From the NCBI GenBank assembly GCA_963808135.1, contig CAWEFA010000143.1, positions 1-64,000 on the forward strand: a stretch of 64,000 bases of DNA. Direction: 5' to 3'. The notes beneath the pieces were generated by a model. It did not search any database. It was not told the origin of the DNA and saw only the letters and a program-made list of their open reading frames with translations. This DNA comes from CAWEFA01 sp963808135 (GTDB lineage: Bacteria; Bacteroidota; Bacteroidia; Bacteroidales; DTGW01). Positions 48,438 through 55,769 of the stretch are shown piece after piece; position 1 is the first letter of the stretch; every line of letters begins with the position of its first letter. A program made the position numbers and the translations under genes.

Positions 48438-48468
48438 TATAATAGTTATTTACTTAAAAAACAATAAA

Positions 48469-49251
48469 ATGAAAAAAACATTATTTCTATCCCTTATTTT
48501 TGGTTTGATAATTACATCATGTGTATCAAGCAAAAAATATATGGCATCTGATGCCAGGGTTGATCAATTACAAAAAGAGAACGCCAATACACAAAGTCAA
48601 TTGAACGATTGTAATGCACAGGTAAAAACCCTTAACGACCAGAAATTGGCCATGCAAGCATCAAATGATTCGGTAAAAAACGATTTGATGGTTCTAACTT
48701 CACAATCGAAAATGACGATTGCCGAACAGGCAAAGCGGTTGAATAAACTTCAAGTTATAATCACTGCACAAAGAAATGTAATGGATAAACTTAAAAATTC
48801 AATGGCCGATGCCCTGATGAATTATAAAACAGATGAGCTAAACGTATATGTTAAAGACGGAAGTGTTTATGTTTCACTTGAAGAAAAATTGCTTTTTAAA
48901 TCAGGCAGCGATGCTGTTGACCCGAAAGGAAAAGAAGCGCTGAAATCGCTTGCCAAAGTGCTTAATACTACCAAAGATATCAATGTTATGATCGAAGGCC
49001 ATACTGACAATGTACCTATCAAAACAAAAATATACGAAGACAATTGGGACCTTAGCGTAGCCAGGGCAACATCAATTGTACGAATTTTGACTAAAGATGA
49101 TGGCTTCGACCCAAGTCGTATAACTGCATCTGGCAGGGGATTATATCACCCTGTAAAGTCAAATAATACTGCCGAAGGGCGAGCCGGTAACCGCAGGACT
49201 GAAATTATTTTATCACCGGATTTGAAAGAGCTTTATAAATTGTTGGATTAA
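48469..49251 (+). CDS. OmpA-family lipoprotein with coiled coil
   Basis: From MKKTLFLSLIFGLIITSC (lipobox ITSC, lipidated Cys 18) the product has 260 residues. A coiled coil (about 30-125, VDQLQKENANTQSQLNDCNA to ITAQRNVMDKLKN) precedes an OmpA C-terminal domain (about 130-250). That domain has YVSLEEKLLFKSGSDAVDPK, IMIEGHTDN-type reading MIEGHTDNVPIKT, DLSVARATSIVRIL and EGRAGNRRTEIIL. It therefore tethers the outer membrane to peptidoglycan. The promoter inside the longer frame decides the start. It is monocistronic, with promoter copy G upstream and a strong terminator downstream. Confidence 0.9.
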   Translation: MKKTLFLSLIFGLIITSCVSSKKYMASDARVDQLQKENANTQSQLNDCNAQVKTLNDQKLAMQASNDSVKNDLMVLTSQSKMTIAEQAKRLNKLQVIITAQRNVMDKLKNSMADALMNYKTDELNVYVKDGSVYVSLEEKLLFKSGSDAVDPKGKEALKSLAKVLNTTKDINVMIEGHTDNVPIKTKIYEDNWDLSVARATSIVRILTKDDGFDPSRITASGRGLYHPVKSNNTAEGRAGNRRTEIILSPDLKELYKLLD

Positions 49252-49291
49252 CAATTTGATAGTATTTTAACAACAAGTAGAATCGGCTAAT

Positions 49292-49326
49292 AAACCTTCC
49301 AGGTTTTCAAAACCTGGAAGGTTTTG
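49292..49326 (+). terminator. Strong rho-independent terminator after the OmpA lipoprotein
   Basis: AAACCTTCCAGGTTTT and AAAACCTGGAAGGTTT are perfectly complementary, followed by TGCTATTT. Confidence 0.85.
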
Positions 49327-49338
49327 CTATTTAACAAA

Positions 49339-49406
49339 ATGAGTGAATTATGTAACTTTTTCTACAAATTGTGTAACTATTTCTTCTTCAATTAAACGTA
49401 ACTTTA
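49339..49406 (+). promoter_or_regulatory. Composite promoter motif, copy H (upstream of the AraC-type gene)
   Basis: TGTAAC cores at 49351-49356 and 49372-49377 are 21 bp apart, and AACTTTA (49400-49406, TAACTTTA with the preceding T) starts 28 bp after the second. It lies about 110 bp before the AraC-type regulator, which makes autoregulation plausible. Confidence 0.8.
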
Positions 49407-49515
49407 TCAAAAATAGCACCTATGAGAAAATCTCAATTGGTCGCCATTTATTGGCATTGCCGTAATCGGGCTTTGGGGATTATTTTTTGATTACCTTTTA
49501 AAAAATAACAACTGT

Positions 49516-50076
49516 TTGAAGCTATATATTAAATACATGGTAAGCAACCGATGCAAAATGGCAGTAAAAGAAGTGTTATCAAAACTGGGGCTTCACTTCA
49601 TTATTGTTGATCTGGGCATTGTTGATATTATGGAAAACATTACCAAAAAGCAACGAGGGCAAATTCGTGTTGCATTGCTCAAATCGGGCTTGGAACTTAT
49701 GGAGGACAAAAAAGCCGTGCTTATTGAAAAAATAAAAAATGCAATTATCGAAATGGTCCATTATACAGACGAATTGCCCAAAACAAATTTCTCCGACTAT
49801 TTAAACCAAAAATTAAATTTCAATTATACTTACCTCGCAAACCTTTTCTCGGTGGTACAGGGAACTACAATTGAGAAATTTATCATTTCACATAAAATAG
49901 AACGGGTAAAAGAGTTGATTATTTACGATGAGCTCAGCATTACCGAAATTGCCTGGAAAATGCACTATAGCAGTGTTGCCCATTTATCGAACCAGTTTAA
50001 AAAAATAACAGGGTTTAGCCCTGCCTATTTCAAAAAATTAAAGGATACAAGACGAAAAGCAATTGAAGATATTTAA
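49516..50076 (+). CDS. AraC-type helix-turn-helix regulator with small N-terminal domain
   Basis: The product is 186 residues. Residues 1-75 form a compact alpha/beta domain (MKLYIKYMVSNRCKMAVKEV, LSKLGLHFIIVDLG) that resembles a heavy-metal-associated-type fold with one cysteine left. The C-terminal 100 residues are an AraC DNA-binding domain: FSDYLNQKLNFNYTYLANLF, HKIERVKELIIYDELSITEI, AWKMHYSSVAHLSNQFKKIT and GFSPAYFKKLKDTR. AraC domains contact two successive major grooves and often bind direct repeats. The start is TTG at 49516; the next ATG is 49537, which would lose seven conserved-looking residues. Its own promoter carries motif copy H. I infer that it is the activator of the nine-member regulon. 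Confidence 0.8.
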   Translation: MKLYIKYMVSNRCKMAVKEVLSKLGLHFIIVDLGIVDIMENITKKQRGQIRVALLKSGLELMEDKKAVLIEKIKNAIIEMVHYTDELPKTNFSDYLNQKLNFNYTYLANLFSVVQGTTIEKFIISHKIERVKELIIYDELSITEIAWKMHYSSVAHLSNQFKKITGFSPAYFKKLKDTRRKAIEDI

Positions 50077-50080
50077 ATTA

Positions 50081-50170
50081 GTTGTTAGTTTATAGATGAC
50101 GGTTGTTCGTAATTATCATACCTTACAACTAACAACTAACAACCAACAACTAAAAACTAAAAACTAAAAC
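50081..50170 (+). repeat. Inverted and short tandem repeat before the histidine kinase
   Basis: TTAGTTGTTAG at the left end is complementary to the repeated CTAACAACTAA words at the right end. The right half is a run of 7-mer variants (AACTAAC, AACCAAC, AACTAAA). It forms a potential hairpin in the leader of the kinase gene and is a common type of Bacteroidota intergenic repeat. Confidence 0.6.
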
Positions 50171-50172
50171 AA

Positions 50173-52710
50173 ATGGAAGCATTAGCCCAACAGCAGTCAC
50201 TTTACGCCCGAAGCCTCATTGAAGCCAGTAGGGATCCATTGTTTACAATTAGCATTGATGGTAAAATTACCGATATTAACAATGCCTCAATAAACATAAC
50301 TGAAGAAACCCGGGAACAATTAATTGGTTCAGATTTTTTTGACCATTTCACCGAACCCGATAAAGCGCGTGATATTTACAAACAGGTTTTTGCAGAAGGG
50401 TTTGTAACCGATTTTCCCTTAACGCTTCGAGAAGGCAAGCGTATCGAAGTATTGTTTAACGGTTCATTATATAAAGATGAATTTGGAAAAGTACTGGGCG
50501 CAGTTTTAGTGGCCCGGGACATTGCAGAGCAGAAATTGGCAGTAGAGTTACGAGTAGCCAATAAAGAGCTTGCTTTTCAAAACAAAGAGAAAGAAAAACG
50601 TGCAGCAGAGTTAAGCATTGCTAACAAAGAACTTGTATTTCAAAACAAAGAAAAAGAAAAAAGAGCAGCCGCAAATAAAAAACTTGAAGCATTTAGCTAT
50701 TCTTTAAAATTAGCTTCTCAATATTCACTAAGCCTTATTGAAGCGAGCCTTGATCCATTGGTTACTATAAGTGCCGAAGGTAAGATCACGGATATGAACG
50801 AGGCAATGGCAAACATTACCGGTATGACACGCGAAGAACTCACCGGTACTGACTTCTTTGATTATTTTACCGAACCACAAATGGCCCGCGAAGTTTATCA
50901 GGTAGTGTTTGCCAAAGGTTCAGTTGCCGATTCTCCGCTTACACTTCGGCACAAGAAAGGCAAACTGACAGATGTGTTATTTAACGGATCGATTTATAAA
51001 GACGATAAGGGAAGTGTTCTGGGTGTAGTAATTGTCGCCAGGGATGTTACCGCTCAAAAAATATTTGAAAGAGAACTGATAGAAGCAAAAATATTTGCTG
51101 AGCTGGCAACAGATATTGCTGAAAAAGCAAAAATTAAAGCCGAAAGCGCTACAAAAATTGCTGAAAATGCCGTGAAATCTAAGCAACAGTTCCTGTCAAA
51201 TATGAGCCACGAAATTTGTACCCCAATGAATGCCATAATTGGCTTCACAAAAGTGTTGTTGAAAACAGGTTTAACCGCGAAACAAAAAGAATATTTAGAT
51301 GCTATAAAATTGAGTGGCGATTCATTAGTAGTGCTTATTAACGACATACTCGACCTGGCAAAGGTGGATGCCGGAAAAATGATTTTTGAAAAAAAACCTT
51401 TTAAAATGGCGGCATCAATATCGGCCATGATTCATTTGTTTGAAACAAAAATTCTGGAAAAAAACTTACAGTTGATAAAAAAATATGACAGCAATATTCC
51501 TAAAGTACTTGTTGGTGATGCTATTCGCTTGCACCAGATTATTTTAAACTTAGTTAGCAATGCAGTAAAGTTTACAGCAATTGGAAAAATAACAGTGAGC
51601 GTCCGGTTGCTAAATGAAGATGAAGAGAAAGTAATCATTGAATTTGCTATTACCGATACGGGAATTGGTATTTCAGGAGATAGAATAAAAAGTATTTTCG
51701 AGAACTTTCAGCAGGCAACCAGCGATACCGCAAGGTTGTACGGGGGAACAGGCTTGGGACTTGCTATTGCCAAACAATTGGTAGAATCGCAAGGTGGTAC
51801 CATATATGTAAAAAGCAAACCAAAAGAAGGCTCTACTTTTAGTTTTATTTTGCCTTTTCTGAAAACAAATGCTGAAGACGAATCAGAAATAGAAATTAAG
51901 AATTTAAAAATTAAAGTTAAAAATGTAAAAGTATTGGTTGTTGAAGATATAATGCTCAATCAATTGCTGATGAAAACACTTTTGGACGATTTTGGATTCG
52001 AGCACGATATAGCTGCCAATGGAAAAATAGCCATTGAAAAACTACAAAATACATCGTTTGATATTATTTTAATGGATTTGCAAATGCCTGAAATGAATGG
52101 GTTTGAAGCTACAGATTATATTCGCAATGAATTGAACTCTAAAATACCTATCATAGCTTTAACTGCCGATGTAACCACAGTTGATTTAGAAAAATGTAAA
52201 GCTGTTGGCATGAATGATTACATAGCTAAACCAGTTGACGAAAGGCTATTGTACATTAAAATAATTGATTTATTAAAGAAACTTTCGCCAAAAAAAAATG
52301 TAGGGAACAATAAGAAAGCTAAAATTCAAAACCCTGTACCGGCAAACAAGTCGAAATGTGTCGATTTAACGTATATGAAAAAACGCACAAAATCAAATCC
52401 CGAATTAATGATGCAAATGATTGCAATTTATTTGAAACAAACCCCGCCTTTGATTCGCGAAATGAAAGAAAATTTGTTCGATAAAGATTGGGGTTCATTG
52501 AAAACAGTCGCACATAAATTGATTCCTTCATTTTCTATAGTGGGCATGCATAAAGACTTTGAAAACATGGCAAAAGAAATTCAGGAATATTCGGGCTCAC
52601 AACAACATTTGGATGAATTGCCAGCGTTGGCTTTAAAGCTTGAAAACGTTTGCTCTCAAGCTTGTGAAGAATTAAAAGCAGAATATAACTTGATTAACAA
52701 ATCACGATAA
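50173..52710 (+). CDS. Cytoplasmic hybrid histidine kinase: PAS-PAS-HisKA-HATPase-REC-Hpt
   Basis: The 845-residue product has no membrane segment. PAS domain 1 is at about 13-120 (SLIEASRDPLFTISIDGKIT) and PAS domain 2 at about 185-295 (SLIEASLDPLVTISAEGKIT). They are separated by a coiled linker of short repeats (ELAFQNKEKEKRAAEL). The H-box is LSNMSHEICTPMNAIIGFTK, with Cys where most kinases have Arg. The ATPase boxes are LVSNAVKFT, DTGIGISGDR and GGTGLGLAIAKQL. A receiver domain (VLVVEDIMLNQLLM, IILMDLQMPEMNGFEA) and an Hpt domain with the site AHKLIPSFSIVGM end the protein. It is a soluble stress or redox-type sensor feeding a phosphorelay. The stop overlaps the response regulator start by one base. 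Confidence 0.9.
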   Translation: MEALAQQQSLYARSLIEASRDPLFTISIDGKITDINNASINITEETREQLIGSDFFDHFTEPDKARDIYKQVFAEGFVTDFPLTLREGKRIEVLFNGSLYKDEFGKVLGAVLVARDIAEQKLAVELRVANKELAFQNKEKEKRAAELSIANKELVFQNKEKEKRAAANKKLEAFSYSLKLASQYSLSLIEASLDPLVTISAEGKITDMNEAMANITGMTREELTGTDFFDYFTEPQMAREVYQVVFAKGSVADSPLTLRHKKGKLTDVLFNGSIYKDDKGSVLGVVIVARDVTAQKIFERELIEAKIFAELATDIAEKAKIKAESATKIAENAVKSKQQFLSNMSHEICTPMNAIIGFTKVLLKTGLTAKQKEYLDAIKLSGDSLVVLINDILDLAKVDAGKMIFEKKPFKMAASISAMIHLFETKILEKNLQLIKKYDSNIPKVLVGDAIRLHQIILNLVSNAVKFTAIGKITVSVRLLNEDEEKVIIEFAITDTGIGISGDRIKSIFENFQQATSDTARLYGGTGLGLAIAKQLVESQGGTIYVKSKPKEGSTFSFILPFLKTNAEDESEIEIKNLKIKVKNVKVLVVEDIMLNQLLMKTLLDDFGFEHDIAANGKIAIEKLQNTSFDIILMDLQMPEMNGFEATDYIRNELNSKIPIIALTADVTTVDLEKCKAVGMNDYIAKPVDERLLYIKIIDLLKKLSPKKNVGNNKKAKIQNPVPANKSKCVDLTYMKKRTKSNPELMMQMIAIYLKQTPPLIREMKENLFDKDWGSLKTVAHKLIPSFSIVGMHKDFENMAKEIQEYSGSQQHLDELPALALKLENVCSQACEELKAEYNLINKSR

Positions 52711-53144
52711 TGACTAAAGAAGAAAAAATATTAATCTTTCTTGTTGATGACGATGAGTTGTTTTTAAAGTCATTAGAAATAGAATTCATGCAACATGCCG
52801 ATTTTATTATTGAAACATATGCAACAGGAGAGCTATGTATCAAAAAGCTGTCGCACAAACCCGATGTTATAATTTTAGATTACTATCTGAATGGTGTTGA
52901 TAAAAATGCCATAAATGGATTGGACACACTTGATAAAATAAAAGCAGCCAATCCTAATTTACCTGTTATTATGCTTTCTTCACAAGATAGCATTGATGTG
53001 GCCGTAAATTGCATGAAACATAAAGCCTACGATTATGTAGTCAAAAGCGAAACAGCTTTTATAAGGTTACAAAAAGCAATTGCCTCCTTTTTTGATTGTC
53101 AGAAAATTGAAAAAACATTGAACTGGTATATGGAAAAGATGTGA
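52710..53144 (+). CDS. Single-domain response regulator
   Basis: The 144-residue product is a receiver domain alone: acidic pair IFLVDDDELFLKSLE, phosphorylation site VIILDYYLNGVDKN, switch MLSSQDSIDVAVNCM and conserved lysine in YDYVVKSE. There is no output domain, only a short C-terminal helix. It is translationally coupled to the hybrid kinase (TAATG overlap at 52708-52712) and is the likely phosphate acceptor from its Hpt domain. It would signal by protein contact rather than by binding DNA. Confidence 0.9.
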   Translation: MTKEEKILIFLVDDDELFLKSLEIEFMQHADFIIETYATGELCIKKLSHKPDVIILDYYLNGVDKNAINGLDTLDKIKAANPNLPVIMLSSQDSIDVAVNCMKHKAYDYVVKSETAFIRLQKAIASFFDCQKIEKTLNWYMEKM

Positions 53145-53277
53145 TTTATAAGAAGTAATAGAATCTGCAACGATCAAATATACATGGTCATTGTTCCCCT
53201 CAATGGTGGGCGTTTGTAACGCGTGCCACAAATTCCAAATCTTCAAATCAGCACATTCTCAAATCCCTTCCTCAAAA

Positions 53278-53345
53278 TTGTGTGAATTATGCAATTCTTA
53301 TTAAGAATTGTGTAATCATTTAAACAAGCGCATCATCTACTTTTA
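53278..53345 (+). promoter_or_regulatory. Composite promoter motif, copy I
   Basis: TGCAAT (53290-53295) and TGTAAT (53311-53316) are 21 bp apart, and ACTTTTA (53339-53345) starts 28 bp after the second. It is the most diverged copy but keeps both spacings. It precedes the CsbD-like gene. Confidence 0.7.
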
Positions 53346-53383
53346 TGTTTCCTAAATTATGCTTTCCCGAAAAACTTATTAAT

Positions 53384-53560
53384 ATGAAAATTGAGAGTTA
53401 TTGGAATGTGAAAAAAGAAAAATTTAAACAAAAGTACCCAATACTGACCAACGAAGATTTACAAATCAGAGAAGGTAAGGAAAAAGAAATGATAGAATTA
53501 CTGGGCTATAAGCTCGGAAAATCAAAAGATGAACTTCGCAATATTATTGAAGGACTATAA
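53384..53560 (+). CDS. CsbD-like general stress protein
   Basis: A 58-residue charged protein, MKIESYWNVKKEKFKQKYPI then LTNEDLQIREGKEKEMIELL and YKLGKSKDELRNIIEGL. The order of WNxxKxKxKQK, LTxxDL, EGKxxEM and LGKSKDELRxII is the CsbD pattern as seen in Bacteroidota. An upstream in-frame ATG at 53345 touches the -7 element of copy I, so 53384 is the start. CsbD-family proteins are induced by general stress; their activity is unknown. It supports a stress role for the regulon. Confidence 0.75.
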   Translation: MKIESYWNVKKEKFKQKYPILTNEDLQIREGKEKEMIELLGYKLGKSKDELRNIIEGL

Positions 53561-53600
53561 GTAGACAATTACGAAAACAAATTGTTTAATAACAAGTAAG

Positions 53601-54071
53601 GTGAAAAAAATTATAATAACGTGTTTAATTGCATTCTGTATAATCTTTATAGGAAATGCCCAGTATTATAAAACAGGCATTGGTTTAAGGGTTGGGTTAT
53701 TCAATGGAATTACACTAAAACATTTCATAAATTTCAATACGGCTTTAGAAGGTATTATTGACACCAGGTGGGACGGTTTTGAAATTACCGGCCTTTATGA
53801 ACTACACCACAAGGCATTCGAAACTGAAAGGTTAAAATGGTATTATGGTATAGGGGCGCATATTGGCGCTTGGAACGGGAATAATACAAATTGGGGGGAA
53901 CGTGGCAGAAACTATTCAGTTGCTGGTATCGACGGGATATTGGGCATTGAATATTGCTTCAGGGAAATCCCTTTTAATTTAGGCCTCGATTGGAAACCCG
54001 CTATCAATATTGTTGGTTATACAGGTTTTTGGGCCGATGGCGGGGCGCTCTCTATTCGCTATATAGTTTAA
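53601..54071 (+). CDS. Small outer-membrane beta-barrel-like protein
   Basis: The 156-residue product starts at a GTG (53601) that allows a full signal peptide (KKIIITCLIAFCIIFIGNAQ). The mature part is strand-rich (YKTGIGLRVGLFNGITLKHF, LKWYYGIGAHIGAWNGNNTN, FNLGLDWKPAINIVGYTGFW) and ends in ALSIRYIV, as in 8-strand OmpA/OmpW-size barrels. No peptidoglycan-binding domain is present. It lies 40 bp after the CsbD-like gene and probably shares promoter copy I. Confidence 0.7.
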   Translation: MKKIIITCLIAFCIIFIGNAQYYKTGIGLRVGLFNGITLKHFINFNTALEGIIDTRWDGFEITGLYELHHKAFETERLKWYYGIGAHIGAWNGNNTNWGERGRNYSVAGIDGILGIEYCFREIPFNLGLDWKPAINIVGYTGFWADGGALSIRYIV

Positions 54072-54115
54072 ACTTAAATATTCAAAGGCATAAAAAACTA
54101 ATTTTAATATAATGA

Positions 54116-54167
54116 AACACCCATGATTCTGCTATTCGCAAACACGAATGAAGATAATGTGGGTGTT
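54116..54167 (+). terminator. Possible hairpin after the small barrel gene
   Basis: AACACCCA (54116-54123) can pair with TGGGTGTT (54160-54167) across a 36-nt loop. There is no T-run, so it may be a transcript-end or processing structure rather than a true terminator. Confidence 0.35.
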
Positions 54168-54251
54168 CCATACGACCATAAAAAATAAAATTATCTACGT
54201 ATGAAAAAAACAACTTTTCTCTATACTATAACAAATAGTATAACAGGTATA

Positions 54252-55088
54252 ATGCTGAAGAAAGGCATTTTGATAATCACTTTAGTATTCTTGGGTTTTG
54301 AGGTTTTTGCAAATCCTCCTTTGGCATCAAAAGAGCAAATAGGGATGTTTAAAAACTCCAAAACATGTGTTGTCCTTGAAAATGGCAGTATTTCTTACAA
54401 CGTGTATATAAAAGATGCTGTTCAGAAATATTGGAAATCTACGGAATTTGAGTTTATCGACCAGCAGGAGTTTGAAAAGCGACGGTTTGATTCGAAGTAT
54501 TCTTTTTTGGTGCTTATGAAAGGTTATTTTGATAAAGATCCCGGTGGCGTAATGTATAATTACATAAGCCTTGTACTGGGAGACGCTGCAAACGACATGA
54601 CCAACATGCCTGAATTATGTAGCATTCCACTTTCATATTCCGATGACAATAATATGGATTATGGATATGCCATACCTGCAATTATTAAATTCATGCAGAA
54701 ACATGCAAAAAATCTTGAGGAAAAACGTTTCATCATTTCAATAAAAGGATTGAAATACTACAACGGAGCAGCAGGATTTAAAGGCAAGGTATTGTTATTG
54801 AACAAAAATATGATGTCCCCGGATGCCAATTCGACTGAGAAAATTAATACTGTTTACCCATACTATGTTAAACTGCTTACTACTTTGGAGATTCAGACGG
54901 AAGTCGCTACAAACCCGGTAAATACTTTATTTAATTTTCATGTTGGCCCAACTCAGAATACAGGAGCAGGAAAATGCTTTGAGATGATTTTTGATGTTGA
55001 AGGTAACCTCTATTATTATAATTATCGCAAGATCACTAATGATGACCCGGATGGTTTTAATCTGGAAGATTTTCATCATATCAGGTAA
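54252..55088 (+). CDS. Exported protein of unknown function
   Basis: From MLKKGILIITLVFLGFEVFA (signal peptide) the product has 278 residues. An in-frame ATG at 54201 would add 17 residues and lengthen the N-region. The mature protein is mixed alpha/beta (SKYSFLVLMKGYFDKDPGGV, EKRFIISIKGLKYYNGAAGF, NTLFNFHVGPTQNTGAGKCF). A segment resembling a substrate-binding or lipocalin-size fold is possible, but I do not recognise a family. No composite motif precedes it. Repeat-like intergenic DNA follows. Confidence 0.7.
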   Translation: MLKKGILIITLVFLGFEVFANPPLASKEQIGMFKNSKTCVVLENGSISYNVYIKDAVQKYWKSTEFEFIDQQEFEKRRFDSKYSFLVLMKGYFDKDPGGVMYNYISLVLGDAANDMTNMPELCSIPLSYSDDNNMDYGYAIPAIIKFMQKHAKNLEEKRFIISIKGLKYYNGAAGFKGKVLLLNKNMMSPDANSTEKINTVYPYYVKLLTTLEIQTEVATNPVNTLFNFHVGPTQNTGAGKCFEMIFDVEGNLYYYNYRKITNDDPDGFNLEDFHHIR

Positions 55089-55095
55089 ATAAAAT

Positions 55096-55215
55096 GGCTG
55101 ATAGGCTATAGACTATTAGGATTTGGAAAGAAACGCGCAAAGCGAAAAAACAGGTAAATTGATTAGAACATTGCGGCAAACCTAAAAGTCTACAGTCTAA
55201 AAGCCTACAGACATA
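55096..55215 (+). repeat. Intergenic inverted-repeat element, copy 1
   Basis: GGCTGATAGGCTATAGACTA at the left is roughly complementary to the run of CTAAAAGTCTACAGTCTAAA and AGCCTACAGAC words at the right. A related pair of arms occurs at 58350-58475. No ORF is present. Confidence 0.5.
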
Positions 55216-55237
55216 GTAACCTAAATAAAATAAAACA

Positions 55238-55765
55238 ATGAAAATTTTAATAATTGGATTTCTTGCATTTGTTATTTGGTCGGCGCTATCAACTTATATC
55301 TATGTATGTAAGGTAAGGGGATTGTGTTATGAACCTGTAGCTATGCAAATTGTTGCGGTCAACCATAAAGATGTTATCGCCGGCGACACATTAAAGAAGC
55401 CTACAATGCGTGAACAAGTAGTAATTCCAAATAACATGGTAACCTACTTTGCATTTGACAAATCTGATTTCAATTCTGACGCGAAGACAGACAAGTACAT
55501 TGATGAATCAAATAAGTATTTTGGACAAAACCCACAGGCCAGGCTCAGTATCATTGGCCACACCGATGCTATTGGAACCGATGGGTATAATCAGGCGCTG
55601 GGGTATAGGCGTGCCCAAACCATGCAGCATTATTTTGAAAGCAAGGGCATGCTTGCAAATAAGATCATCATAGAGTCTAAGGGCAAGAAAGAGCCTGCTG
55701 ACGATAATAACACAATGTCAGGCAGAGCCAATAACAGAAGAACAGTAATAACCATAAAAAAATAA
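55238..55765 (+). CDS. OmpA-family protein with N-terminal membrane anchor
   Basis: The 175-residue product has an N-terminal hydrophobic anchor or signal (ILIIGFLAFVIWSALSTYIY) and a 45-residue linker. An OmpA-like domain follows (about 70-175): YFAFDKSDFNSDAKTDKYID, ARLSIIGHTDAIGTDGYNQA, GYRRAQTMQHYFESKG and SGRANNRRTVITI. The D and R residues that hold peptidoglycan are present. It starts 4 bp before the helix-hairpin-helix membrane protein, so the two are one operon and probably act together at the cell wall. Confidence 0.85.
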   Translation: MKILIIGFLAFVIWSALSTYIYVCKVRGLCYEPVAMQIVAVNHKDVIAGDTLKKPTMREQVVIPNNMVTYFAFDKSDFNSDAKTDKYIDESNKYFGQNPQARLSIIGHTDAIGTDGYNQALGYRRAQTMQHYFESKGMLANKIIIESKGKKEPADDNNTMSGRANNRRTVITIKK

Positions 55766-55769
55766 AATT

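Noticed and set aside
48334..48468. A longer N-terminus for the OmpA lipoprotein.
   Set aside because: It also overlaps the composite promoter (copy G), and the lipobox requires the start at 48469.
50081..50170. A CRISPR-like array of short repeats.
   Set aside because: The units are 7-mers without spacers and form an inverted repeat, so this is an intergenic simple repeat.
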